Shown: positions 52,973-61,763, counted from the stretch's first letter. The stretch: DNA of 64,000 nt from Lachnospiraceae bacterium RM5 (GCA_900110975.1 FOFK01000004.1:66234-130233); one strand, 5' to 3'. Translations and numbers: made by a program. Notes: a model not told the origin generated them from the sequence alone.

Positions 52973-53395
52973 AAATTACTAGCAAGACAGAAATTTTGAT
53001 GAGATTCTAGTAGTTGTTAAAACAAAACTACTAGCGAGACAAAAATTTTGATGAGATTCTAGTAGTTGTTAAAACAAAACTACTAGTGAGACGAAAATTT
53101 TGATGAGATTCTAGTAGTTGTTAAAATAAAACTACTAGCGAGACAAAAATTTTGATGAGATTCTAGTAGTTGCTAAAACAAAACTACTATCGAGACGAAA
53201 ATTTTAATGAGATTCTAGTAGTTGTTAAAACAAAACTACTAGCGAGACAGAAAATTTGATGAGATTCTAGTAGTTGTTAAAATAAAACTACTAGCGAGAC
53301 GAAAATTTTAATGAGATTCTAGTAATTTACAAAAAGAAACTACTAGCAAAAATGAAAAACTCATGAAATTCTAGTAAATTGCAAAAGCAAACTAC
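52973..53395 (+). repeat. 52-bp tandem array upstream of pflA
   Basis: GAGATTCTAG recurs at 53001, 53053, 53105, 53157, 53209, 53261 and 53313, and as GAAATTCTAG at 53365: an exact 52-base period over eight units. Each unit has CTAGTAG, a spacer of about 14 bases (TTGTTAAAACAAAA), CTACTAG, then CGAGAC and AAATTTTGATGA. The half-sites alternate in orientation and can pair either way. The last unit is degenerate: the CTACTAG half-site is replaced by CTACAGGAGG, which is the pflA Shine-Dalgarno. 52 is not a multiple of three and no frame runs through it. Confidence 0.94.
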
Positions 53396-53408
53396 AGGAG
53401 GTGTTGAT

Positions 53409-54131
53409 ATTAAAGGATACGTAAATTCAATTGAAACCTTTGGGCTTGTAGATGGCCCTGGTGTCAGATTTGTAGTATTTATGCAAGGATGCAATATGAG
53501 ATGTAAATATTGTCATAATCCTGAAACATGGAAATTATCATGTGCAGAAGAATGGACACCTAAAGATTTATTTAATAAGGCATACAGATATAAAACATAT
53601 TGGAAAGATAATGGCGGAATTACGGTAAGTGGTGGAGAAGCACTTTTACAAATTGATTTCATTACTGAGTTTTTTAAGCTTGCCAAAGAAAAAAATATCC
53701 AGACTGTATTAGATACTTCAGGAAATCCATTTACAAGAGAAGAAGAATTTTATTCAAAGTTTGTAGAACTTATGAAATATACAGATATTGTAATTCTTGA
53801 TATTAAAGAAATGGATGAAGAGAAGCATAAAAATATAACAGGTTTTACAAATCAAAACATTCTGGATATGGCAAGATGTTTATCTGATATGGGAAAAGAA
53901 ATGTGGATAAGACGTGTTTTGGTTCCCGGTCTTACAGATGACGAAGAGGATTTGCATAAAACAAAAGAGTTTATTGATTCATTAAAAACTGTTTCAAAAG
54001 TGGAAATATTACCATACCATACATTGGGCGTTTTTAAATGGGAAAAACTTGGTATTAAATATCCATTAGATGGGGTAAAGGTTCCTAGTGAAGAAGAAAT
54101 TGAAAAAGCAAAAAAAATATTAGGAATATAA
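53409..54131 (+). CDS. pflA: Pyruvate formate-lyase activating enzyme
   Basis: A radical SAM enzyme of 240 residues that installs the glycyl radical on pyruvate formate-lyase under anaerobic conditions. The cluster motif is CNMRCKYCHNPETW (CxxxCxxC), preceded by FGLVDGPGVRFV and followed by GGITVSGGEALLQ. No ATG, GTG or well-placed TTG fits. AGGAGG (53396-53401) lies 7 bases before an in-frame ATT at 53409, where family proteins normally begin (IKGYVNSIETFG). The only standard alternative is TTG 53379 inside the repeat array with no ribosome binding site. No pflB gene is in the window. Confidence 0.85.
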   Translation: MKGYVNSIETFGLVDGPGVRFVVFMQGCNMRCKYCHNPETWKLSCAEEWTPKDLFNKAYRYKTYWKDNGGITVSGGEALLQIDFITEFFKLAKEKNIQTVLDTSGNPFTREEEFYSKFVELMKYTDIVILDIKEMDEEKHKNITGFTNQNILDMARCLSDMGKEMWIRRVLVPGLTDDEEDLHKTKEFIDSLKTVSKVEILPYHTLGVFKWEKLGIKYPLDGVKVPSEEEIEKAKKILGI

Positions 54132-54152
54132 TGGATAAAGGTAAAGTTTTTG

Positions 54153-54161
54153 TGTTATAAT
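54153..54161 (+). promoter_or_regulatory. Candidate extended -10 promoter for pilT
   Basis: TGT plus TATAAT (54156-54161), 50 bases before the pilT ATG; no clear -35. Confidence 0.45.
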
Positions 54162-54210
54162 TTAAGAATGTGAGAGGTAAAACTATATATTATTTTTGGA
54201 GGTATAAGGT

Positions 54211-55272
54211 ATGGACGTATTTAGTCTAATTAAACAGGCCCGTGAAAACGGATGCTCAGATCTTCACATTACAGCAGGAACAGCTGTTGCAGTGAGAAAA
54301 TATGGGGAATTATTCATGCTCGATCAGGTGCCTACACTTGAAGAGTCAGAAGAAATGATTTTATCATTACTTAAAGAAGATGAAGCAAAATTTGTACTTG
54401 CAGGTAATGATTTAGATGTTGCTGTTCCTGATGAAAAGGGAAACCGTATTAGAGGAAATGTTTATCATCAGAGAAATAATCTTGCAGCATCAATCCGTTT
54501 GATTGACAGTAATATACCGACACTTAGTGAACTTAACATGCCACCTGTTATACAGAAACTTGCAGAATTAAGAGGTGGACTCGTACTCGTAACAGGTCCT
54601 ACCGGATCAGGTAAATCAACAACACTTGCATCCATGCTTGACCATATTAATAAAACACAACCGAAACATATTATTACGATAGAAGATCCTATCGAATATG
54701 TATATAAATACGATAAAGCCATGATTCATCAAAGACAGATAAGAAAAGATGTTTCGGATTTTGCATCAGCTCTTAGAAGTTCTTTGAGAGAAGATCCTGA
54801 TATTATCATGGTTGGTGAAATGAGAGATTATGAAACTATTAACGCAGCCATAACTGCAGCTGAAACAGGACATCTTGTGTTGTCAACACTTCATACACAG
54901 AGTGCTGCACAGACAATTGAACGTATTATCAGTTCATGTCCAATTGAGGCAGAAGGAATTTTATTATCACAGTTATCAAGCGTTTTAGCCGGTGTTATTA
55001 CACAGACTCTTGTGCCACTTGACCGTCAGGAAGGTCGTATCGCAGCTACAGAAATTATGCTTAATAATACAGCTGTAGCAAATCTTATTAAAGAGAAAAA
55101 ATATAATCAAATTAATTCTACTATCCAGGCTAATTTAAGCTCAGGAATGCACACACTTAACTATTCGCTTATGGAACTTGTTAAACATATGAAGATAACA
55201 AGAGAAGAAGCTATAGCTCATTCAAATAATGTTCCTGAACTTGAAAAGAACTTTGGAATAGTAAGAAGATGA
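54211..55272 (+). CDS. pilT: Type IV pilus retraction ATPase PilT
   Basis: A 353-residue secretion-ATPase family protein. Walker A is GPTGSGKST (about residues 129-137), the Asp box IEDPIEY, Walker B DIIMVGEMRD and the His box HLVLSTLHT. The N-terminal SDLHITAG is the PilT signature. It disassembles pilin filaments, powering twitching. No other pilus genes are in the window; it sits between pflA and purC. A TGGAGG site precedes the ATG. Whether it acts on a pilus encoded elsewhere or on a competence-type system is open. Confidence 0.93.
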   Translation: MDVFSLIKQARENGCSDLHITAGTAVAVRKYGELFMLDQVPTLEESEEMILSLLKEDEAKFVLAGNDLDVAVPDEKGNRIRGNVYHQRNNLAASIRLIDSNIPTLSELNMPPVIQKLAELRGGLVLVTGPTGSGKSTTLASMLDHINKTQPKHIITIEDPIEYVYKYDKAMIHQRQIRKDVSDFASALRSSLREDPDIIMVGEMRDYETINAAITAAETGHLVLSTLHTQSAAQTIERIISSCPIEAEGILLSQLSSVLAGVITQTLVPLDRQEGRIAATEIMLNNTAVANLIKEKKYNQINSTIQANLSSGMHTLNYSLMELVKHMKITREEAIAHSNNVPELEKNFGIVRR

Positions 55273-55288
55273 AAGGAAGTTTAGGTAA

Positions 55289-56161
55289 ATGAATGAATTT
55301 AAACCAATTAAAGAAGGTAAAGTAAGAGAAGTATATGATAATGGTGATAGCTTAATTATTGTTGCAACAGACAGAATTTCAGCATTTGATGTTATCCTTA
55401 AAAATAAGGTTACAAAAAAAGGTGCAATCCTTACTCAGATGTCAAAATTCTGGTTTGATTATACAAAGGATATTGTTCCAAATCATATGATTTCAGTTGA
55501 TGTAAATGATATGCCTGAGTTTTTCAGAAAACCTGAATTTGATGGTAACAGTATGATGTGTAAAAAACTTGAAATGTTACCAGTTGAATGTATCGTTAGA
55601 GGATATATTACAGGAAGCGGTTTTGAAAGCTATAAAAAAGATGGAACTGTATGTGGTATTAAATTACCTGAAGGATTGGTTGAATCAGACAAATTACCTG
55701 AACCAATATATACACCTACAACAAAAGCTGAGATAGGTGATCATGATGAGCATATTACATTTGAGGGTACAGTTGAATTGTTAGAAAAACTTTATCCTGG
55801 AAAAGGTGAAGAATATGCTACAAAATTAAAAGAACTCACAATTAATATCTACAAAAAATGTGCTGATTATGCTTTAGAAAAAGGTATTATCATTGCAGAT
55901 ACAAAATTTGAGTTCGGTCTTGATGAAAATGGAAATGTTGTTCTTGGTGATGAAATGCTCACACCTGACAGTTCAAGATTCTGGCCATTAGAAGGATATG
56001 AAAAAGGAAAATCACAGCCTTCATTTGATAAGCAGTATGTAAGAGACTGGTTAAAGGAAAATCCAGACAGCGATTATCATTTACCTGATGAAGTTGTTGA
56101 AAAATCAGTAGAAAAATATAAAGAAGCTTATAAGCTTATCACAGGAAAAGATTTTGAATAA
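55289..56161 (+). CDS. purC: SAICAR synthetase
   Basis: A 290-residue enzyme that joins CAIR and aspartate to form SAICAR in purine synthesis. KEGKVREVYD opens the protein, then ATDRISAFDV, PVECIVRGYITGSGFESY, and the C-terminal IIADTKFEFG and DEMLTPDSSRFWP. It uses the longer form seen in plants and some Firmicutes. It begins 16 bases after pilT and is followed by a strong terminator. Confidence 0.96.
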   Translation: MNEFKPIKEGKVREVYDNGDSLIIVATDRISAFDVILKNKVTKKGAILTQMSKFWFDYTKDIVPNHMISVDVNDMPEFFRKPEFDGNSMMCKKLEMLPVECIVRGYITGSGFESYKKDGTVCGIKLPEGLVESDKLPEPIYTPTTKAEIGDHDEHITFEGTVELLEKLYPGKGEEYATKLKELTINIYKKCADYALEKGIIIADTKFEFGLDENGNVVLGDEMLTPDSSRFWPLEGYEKGKSQPSFDKQYVRDWLKENPDSDYHLPDEVVEKSVEKYKEAYKLITGKDFE

Positions 56162-56177
56162 TATAAATTAAAATAAG

Positions 56178-56220
56178 AACTCCCGGCCTTATGTTAAAAA
56201 CATATGGCCGGGAGTTTTTT
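56178..56220 (+). terminator. Intrinsic terminator after purC
   Basis: AACTCCCGGCC (from 56178) pairs with GGCCGGGAGTT (56206-56216), inner bases extend the stem, and a T-run closes it. One of the most GC-rich stems in the window. Confidence 0.92.
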
Positions 56221-56227
56221 AGATGCA

Positions 56228-56353
56228 TGTTGAGTTGAGTCAGCAATACGACTCTGACCTGGTAGCATCGCTACACAATGCTACATGTTCCAACATCTCG
56301 TTCGCTTCGCTCTCTCGATGTCGCCTGGTCATCGCCTAAAAGGCGATGACATA
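56228..56353 (-). repeat. Palindromic intergenic element, left of the DAHP synthase gene
   Basis: Read on the minus strand it opens with a GTCATCGCCT/AGGCGATGAC hairpin (56328-56350), CCAGGCGACAT, an AACGAGATGTTGGAACAT part, a GTAGCAT/ATGCTAC hairpin, and ends in CCAGGTCAGAGTCGTATTGCTG. The element at 57549-57648 carries the same modules in the opposite orientation. Confidence 0.72.
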
Positions 56354-57382
56354 CTATAATTGTTCTGCAATATTTAAAATAAGTTTTTCTGTATCGTCCC
56401 ATCCAAGACATGGATCAGTAATTGATTTACCATATACGTGCTCGCCGATTTTTTGTGCGCCTGGTTCAATATAACTCTCAATCATTAATCCTTTTACAAA
56501 TTTATTTATATCACTTGAATGTCTCATGCTGTGAAGAATTTCATTTGCAATTCTAATCTGTTCCTGATATTTCTTTCCTGAATTAGAATGATTACAGTCA
56601 ACGATAACAGCAGGTTTTTTAAGATTTTCTTTTTCATAAAGTTCATGAAGAAGAATCAAATCTTCATAGTGATAGTTTGGAAGAGTTTGACCGTGTTTGT
56701 TTACGGCACCTCTTAAGATTGCATGTGTATATTCATTTCCTGAAGTTTTTACTTCACTTCCTGAATAAATAAATGTATGTCCTGACTGGGCAGCAGTTAT
56801 AGAATTTAACATAACTGATAAAGTTCCGCTTGTAGGATTCTTCATACCTGCAGGAATATCAAGTCCACTTACTGTAAGACGGTGCTGCTGGTCTTCAACA
56901 GAACGTGCGCCGACTGCAACATAAGATAATAAATCATCAACATAAAGATGATTTTCCGGATAAAGCATTTCATCTGCACCTGTAAGATGTGTTTCATTTA
57001 CAATTCTTATATGCATTTTTCTTATTGCTTTAAGACCTGCAATTAAATCTGGTTTCTTCTCAGGATCAGGCTGATGAAGCATTCCTTTATATCCCATACC
57101 TGTTGTTCTTGGTTTGTTTGTATATATTCTAGGAATAATAATGATTTTGTCATTAACTTTTTCACTTATTTTTGCAAGTCTTGAAGTATAGTCAAGAACT
57201 GCATCTTCGTTATCGGCAGAACATGGTCCGATAATAAGTAAGAATTTATTGCTTTCGCCTGCAAATACTTTTTTTATTTCATCATCACGTTTTTCTTTTA
57301 AAGCCTTGATTTCATCAGATATTTTAAGATTGTTTTTTAAAGAATCCGGTAAAGGCATTTGTTGTATAAATGTAAAACTCAT
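56354..57382 (-). CDS. 3-deoxy-7-phosphoheptulonate (DAHP) synthase, type I
   Basis: A 342-residue enzyme condensing phosphoenolpyruvate with erythrose 4-phosphate, the first step of the shikimate pathway. The LLIIGPCSAD and NPTSGTLSVMLNS motifs and the DCNHSNSGKKYQEQ metal-binding segment identify the AroF/G/H (type I-alpha) class. ATG at 57380-57382 has AAGGAAGGAT upstream; the longer frame from 57439 is unsupported. No other aromatic biosynthesis gene is nearby, and palindromic elements of one family flank the gene on both sides in inverted orientation. Confidence 0.94.
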   Translation of the reverse strand: MSFTFIQQMPLPDSLKNNLKISDEIKALKEKRDDEIKKVFAGESNKFLLIIGPCSADNEDAVLDYTSRLAKISEKVNDKIIIIPRIYTNKPRTTGMGYKGMLHQPDPEKKPDLIAGLKAIRKMHIRIVNETHLTGADEMLYPENHLYVDDLLSYVAVGARSVEDQQHRLTVSGLDIPAGMKNPTSGTLSVMLNSITAAQSGHTFIYSGSEVKTSGNEYTHAILRGAVNKHGQTLPNYHYEDLILLHELYEKENLKKPAVIVDCNHSNSGKKYQEQIRIANEILHSMRHSSDINKFVKGLMIESYIEPGAQKIGEHVYGKSITDPCLGWDDTEKLILNIAEQL

Positions 57383-57548
57383 TGTATTATCCTTCCTTTT
57401 ATAGGTTATGTTGTAGATACAACATATAGAGTATAGCATTATGTTTTAGATTAGGCAAATATAAAGGAAACTAAATTAATAAAAATATGATTTTTTATAT
57501 ATAAAAAATTTAAAAAAAACCAAGTCTATGATAAAATTAATGTTAGAA

Positions 57549-57648
57549 TATGTCACCGATTTTATATCGGTGACCAGGCGACATTTTTAAAGTCGTATTG
57601 CTGCGCAACACGACATACGACATATTGCGAAGCAAACGAGATGTTGAA
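57549..57648 (+). repeat. Palindromic intergenic element, right of the DAHP synthase gene
   Basis: GTCACCGAT (57552-57560) and ATCGGTGAC (57566-57574) form the first hairpin, then CCAGGCGACAT, AGTCGTATTGCTG and GCGAAGCAAACGAGATGTTG. It matches the element at 56228-56353 in reverse, and ends at the upstream region of the L,D-transpeptidase gene. Confidence 0.72.
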
Positions 57649-57667
57649 TATAAGAAAGGAAACGTGT

Positions 57668-59626
57668 ATGAGAGAAGGTTTAAAAGAAAAAATAAAAGGT
57701 TTCCCAGGTATTTTATTATTAAGTGTAGCTGTTTTTACTATAGTATTTTTAGGATTTTCTAAGGATATATATGCAGATGATGAAAAAATCAGTATTACTT
57801 ATTCTACACATATTCAAAATATCGGTTGGAGCGAATATTCTTCTGATGGGGAAATCAGTGGAACGATGGGGCAGTCAAAAAGAATTGAAGCTGTAAAAAT
57901 TAAAACAGATAGTCCGGAACTTGGGGTAAAATACAGGGCTTTTGTTCAAAAAGAAGGATGGAAAGAATATGTAAATGATGGAAATCTTTCGGGAACTGAA
58001 GGTAAGGGTTTAAGACTTGAGGCATTGCAGATTTCCCTTACAGGTGATAAAAAAGATGATTATGATGTTTATTATTGTGCTCATGTAGAAAAGTTTGGCT
58101 GGCTTGCATGGGCAAAGAATGGTGAAAGTGCGGGAACAAGAGATCATTCATTAAGAATTGAAGCCATAAAAATTGTTCTTGTGAAAAAAGGAAATGAAGC
58201 ACCTAAAAATCTTTCCTCTGATGATAAGGCTTTCAGAGCACTTGATTTAAAATACAAATCACATGTATCTAAAATAGGCTGGCAGAATTTTGTAGGAAAT
58301 GGAATGGTTTCAGGTACTACAGGTGCTAAAAAGTCCATAGAAGCTATAAGCATTATAGAAAATGCAAATGCTGATTTGAATGTAAATTATTCTGTACATG
58401 TAAGTAAAGATGGTTGGAAAAGTACAGTAAATAATGGTGTGGTTAGTGGAACTACCGGTCAGGCTAAGTCGGTGCAGGCTTTAAAATTAAGTCTTTCAGG
58501 AAAAGATGCATCTAAATATGATATTTATTATTGTGTGCATGTTGAAAAATTTGGATGGCTCTCATGGGCAAAAAATGGGCAGGTAAGTGGAACAACAGGA
58601 ATTGATTGTAATGTTGAAGCATTAAAAGTATGCATTTTACCAAAGAATTCCAAGGCTCCGGATAAACTTGGAAGTATTAGTAAATGCTATGTTGCAAATG
58701 GAATAGAATATAGAATTTGTGATAAAAATAAGGGTTGGATAAATATAGCAAAAAATGGTGCTATTGATGGTGACACCTCATCAACTGTTATGATGGGAAT
58801 GGTGGTCACATTGAATAATGAGGGTGTATATGGAAATGTAAATTATGAAGGACTTGTTCAAAAAGACGGATGGGTAGGAAGTGTATCAAATAATACACCT
58901 CTTGGAAATCTTTCTAAGGGATATAGGTTAGAAGCTATAAAGATTAGCTTAAGCGGAGATATTTCGAATTATTATGATGTTTACTATTCTGTATATGTAA
59001 AGAATTTTGGATGGACGGGATTTGCAAGGAATGGTGAAAAAGCAGGTAGTGAAGGTTATGGCAATGAAATTAAGGGTCTCAGAGTTAAGCTTGTATTAAA
59101 AGGAAAAGCTTTTAATGAAAGCAGAACCAATACTTTTAGAAAGAAACCGGTTGAAAAGCCTGTGGTAAATATACCAAATACTACAGATCCAGAACAGCTT
59201 TCCATGTATAACATGGCTTTAGGTTATGCAAGTAATACCGGATATTTAATTTTAGTAAACAGATCAACGCATATGGTTGGTATTTATTCTGGAAAGAAAG
59301 GCGCATGGAATGAGGTTAAATATATTCCATGTGGAGATGGAAAATCCTCGACTCCAACACCTGAAGGTGAACATAGGGTTATTTATAAGAAACCATATTT
59401 TGATTCAGGTAGAGCAAGACTCTGGTATACAACGAATTTTGCAGCAGGAGGATATCATTTTCATTCTGTTTCTTATGCACAGACACCTACACCATCAACT
59501 ATTTTGGAAGGCAGCTTAAAGGTAGGTATTTCCCATGGTTGCGTAAGACTTGATATAAATGAGGCAAAATGGATTTATGATAATATTCCTATTGGAACAA
59601 AAGTAATTGTGTATCATAATGAATAA
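57668..59626 (+). CDS. Secreted ChW-repeat L,D-transpeptidase
   Basis: A 652-residue exported wall enzyme. After a signal/anchor segment (FPGILLLSVAVFTIVFLGF, about residues 13-31) come nine ChW repeats in three triplets; the seventh is degenerate. The C-terminal about 130 residues form a YkuD domain with the catalytic GISHGCVRLD motif near residue 625, which forms 3-3 peptidoglycan cross-links. Start at ATG 57668 follows AAGGAAA (57655-57661); the frame from 57641 is longer but its ATG lies in the palindromic element. Its repeat scaffold parallels the GH25 protein at 32256-34343. Confidence 0.92.
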   Translation: MREGLKEKIKGFPGILLLSVAVFTIVFLGFSKDIYADDEKISITYSTHIQNIGWSEYSSDGEISGTMGQSKRIEAVKIKTDSPELGVKYRAFVQKEGWKEYVNDGNLSGTEGKGLRLEALQISLTGDKKDDYDVYYCAHVEKFGWLAWAKNGESAGTRDHSLRIEAIKIVLVKKGNEAPKNLSSDDKAFRALDLKYKSHVSKIGWQNFVGNGMVSGTTGAKKSIEAISIIENANADLNVNYSVHVSKDGWKSTVNNGVVSGTTGQAKSVQALKLSLSGKDASKYDIYYCVHVEKFGWLSWAKNGQVSGTTGIDCNVEALKVCILPKNSKAPDKLGSISKCYVANGIEYRICDKNKGWINIAKNGAIDGDTSSTVMMGMVVTLNNEGVYGNVNYEGLVQKDGWVGSVSNNTPLGNLSKGYRLEAIKISLSGDISNYYDVYYSVYVKNFGWTGFARNGEKAGSEGYGNEIKGLRVKLVLKGKAFNESRTNTFRKKPVEKPVVNIPNTTDPEQLSMYNMALGYASNTGYLILVNRSTHMVGIYSGKKGAWNEVKYIPCGDGKSSTPTPEGEHRVIYKKPYFDSGRARLWYTTNFAAGGYHFHSVSYAQTPTPSTILEGSLKVGISHGCVRLDINEAKWIYDNIPIGTKVIVYHNE

Positions 59627-59719
59627 ATATCAATAAAATCTATACAATTATGGAAAAATGAATTATAATATTATGGTTAAATTATTAACTAAAATGAAGC
59701 AGATGGTAAGGAGATTTTT

Positions 59720-61003
59720 ATGTTAGATTTAAAATTTTTAAGAGAAAATCCTGATATTGTTAAAGAAAATATTAAAAATAAATTTCAAGATAAGAAACTT
59801 CCACTTGTTGATGAAGTAATAGAGCTTGATGTTGAGGTCAGAAAGACACAGGGAGAAGTTGATGAATTAAGAGCAAACAGAAATAAAATTTCAAAGCAGA
59901 TTGGTGCTTTAATGGCTCAGGGGAAAAAGGAAGAAGCAGAAAAAGTAAAAGAAGAAGTTACTAAGAATGCTAAGAAACTTGAAGAACTTGAAGCTAAACA
60001 GGCTGAATTAAATGAAAAAATCAAGAACATAATGATGGTTATTCCAAATATTATTGATAAGAGCGTTCCTATTGGTAAGGATGATTCTGAAAATGTTGAA
60101 GTTCAGAAATATGGAGAACCATTTGTTCCTGATTTTGAAATTCCATATCACACAGATATTATGGAAAAAGTAAATGGAATAGATCTTGATAGTGCAAGAA
60201 AAGTTGCAGGTAATGGTTTTTATTATCTTATGGGTGATATTGCAAGACTTCACTCGGCAGTTATTGCATATGCAAGAGATTTTATGATTGACAGAGGATT
60301 TACATATTGCATTCCTCCATTTATGATCAGAAGTGATGTTGTTACAGGCGTTATGAGTTTTGATGAAATGGATGCAATGATGTACAAGATAGAAGGCGAA
60401 GACCTTTATCTTATTGGAACAAGTGAGCATTCAATGATTGGTAAATTTATTGATACTATCACACCTGAAAGTGAACTTCCAAAAACTCTTACAAGTTATT
60501 CACCATGCTTCAGAAAAGAAAAAGGAGCTCATGGTATTGAAGAAAGAGGCGTATACAGAATTCATCAGTTTGAAAAGCAGGAAATGATAGTTGTATGTAA
60601 GCCTGAAGACAGTATGATGTGGTTTGATAAATTATGGCAGAATACAGTAGATTTATTCAGAAGCCTTGATATTCCTGTAAGAACATTAGAGTGCTGTTCA
60701 GGAGATTTAGCAGACCTTAAAGTGAAATCTATCGATGTTGAAGCATGGTCACCAAGACAGCAGAAATATTTTGAAGTAGGAAGCTGCTCAAATCTTTCTG
60801 ATGCACAGGCAAGAAGACTTAAAATCAGAGTTAAAGGTGATGATGGAAATAAATATTTTGCACATACACTTAACAACACAGTTGTTGCACCACCAAGAAT
60901 GTTAATAGCTTTCCTTGAAAATAATTTATGTGAAGATGGAAGTATTAAGATTCCAGAAAGTTTAAGACCATATATGGGTGGAAAAGAAAAAATAGAAGCA
61001 TAA
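59720..61003 (+). CDS. serS: Seryl-tRNA synthetase
   Basis: A 427-residue class II synthetase. The N-terminal about 110 residues are a long antiparallel coiled coil that grips tRNA-Ser (repeated KKEEAEKVKEE). Motif 2 is in SYSPCFRKEKG with EERGVYRIHQFEKQE, and motif 3 lies in the NTVVAPPRMLIAFLEN segment. The TSEHSMIG serine-binding segment is present. A terminator follows the stop. The 93-base upstream gap is too short for a T-box. Confidence 0.97.
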   Translation: MLDLKFLRENPDIVKENIKNKFQDKKLPLVDEVIELDVEVRKTQGEVDELRANRNKISKQIGALMAQGKKEEAEKVKEEVTKNAKKLEELEAKQAELNEKIKNIMMVIPNIIDKSVPIGKDDSENVEVQKYGEPFVPDFEIPYHTDIMEKVNGIDLDSARKVAGNGFYYLMGDIARLHSAVIAYARDFMIDRGFTYCIPPFMIRSDVVTGVMSFDEMDAMMYKIEGEDLYLIGTSEHSMIGKFIDTITPESELPKTLTSYSPCFRKEKGAHGIEERGVYRIHQFEKQEMIVVCKPEDSMMWFDKLWQNTVDLFRSLDIPVRTLECCSGDLADLKVKSIDVEAWSPRQQKYFEVGSCSNLSDAQARRLKIRVKGDDGNKYFAHTLNNTVVAPPRMLIAFLENNLCEDGSIKIPESLRPYMGGKEKIEA

Positions 61004-61007
61004 TTTT

Positions 61008-61042
61008 AAGCTCGGTATCTTTGTGTGGTACCGGGCTTTTTT
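61008..61042 (+). terminator. Intrinsic terminator after serS
   Basis: AAGCTCGGTA (61008-61017) pairs with TACCGGGCTT (from 61029) with one G-T pair; six T residues follow. Confidence 0.9.
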
Positions 61043-61138
61043 GATACGTATATTTTTTGTGTAGAATATGAATTTAGTCTGGTTATTTAAAAACCACTGC
61101 TCTGTTTATATATAATCAAAAAAAGAAAGGGTGATATT

Positions 61139-61699
61139 ATGATTTTATTTGTAAATGCCTGTGTGCGCAAAGAATCAAGAACATTAAGATTGGCAAAAAA
61201 AATATTAAACAAATTTGATGATGAGATAAAAGAAGTACAGCTTGAATATATAGATTTTCCTGTTATGGATGAAGAGTTTATAAATCGCAGGGAGCAGTTG
61301 AAAAGTGAGGGTAAATATAATGATCCGATTTTTAAATATGCCCTTGATTTTGTAAAAGCAGATATGATTGTAGTTGCAGCACCGTACTATGATTTTTCTT
61401 TTCCTGCGATGTTAAAACAATATCTTGAACAGATTAATATTTTGGGACTTATATTTTCATATTTAGAGACAGGTGAAATAAAAGGGCTTTGTAAAGCAAA
61501 GAGTTTATATTATGTGACAACAGCCGGAGGACCTATAATAAATGATGAGTTTGGATTTGGTTATGTAAAAGCATTTGCTAATGTTTTTTGTGGAATTGAT
61601 AAAGTGTATCAGATAAAAGCTGAATGCCTTGATATTATAGGTGCTGATGTTGAAAAGATTCTTAAAGATACAGATGTAGAAGTTGAAAAATTAAGATAG
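61139..61699 (+). CDS. Flavodoxin-fold NAD(P)H oxidoreductase
   Basis: A 186-residue protein of the FMN-dependent NAD(P)H dehydrogenase/azoreductase group. VNACVRKESRTLRLAKKIL opens the phosphate-binding loop, then AAPYYDFSFPAMLKQYLEQI and VTTAGGPI form the flavin site. Such enzymes reduce quinones, azo dyes or nitro compounds. AAAGGGTG precedes the ATG. It stands 64 bases before the DmpA-type peptidase gene and could share its transcript. The physiological substrate is unknown. Confidence 0.85.
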   Translation: MILFVNACVRKESRTLRLAKKILNKFDDEIKEVQLEYIDFPVMDEEFINRREQLKSEGKYNDPIFKYALDFVKADMIVVAAPYYDFSFPAMLKQYLEQINILGLIFSYLETGEIKGLCKAKSLYYVTTAGGPIINDEFGFGYVKAFANVFCGIDKVYQIKAECLDIIGADVEKILKDTDVEVEKLR

Positions 61700-61763
61700 T
61701 GTCAAATAATTTATGAAAAAAGAGTTAAAGAAAAAAAACTAAAAATAAAACAGGAGAAATTTA

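Larger units (their letters stand above)
52909..53408. other. Gene-free region with palindromic element and tandem array
   Basis: This gap of about 500 bases between proS and pflA holds one palindromic element (52914-52936 plus adjoining sequence), the 52-bp tandem array (52973-53395) and the pflA ribosome binding site. I see no promoter of good quality and no gene. Confidence 0.7.

Noticed and set aside
52973..53395. CRISPR array or coding tandem repeat
   Set aside because: Spacers are nearly identical between units, the period of 52 is not a multiple of three, and no reading frame crosses the array.
59627..59719. T-box leader for serS
   Set aside because: The gap is 93 bases and lacks a T-box core and terminator/antiterminator pair; the same applies to the 24-base gap before proS.
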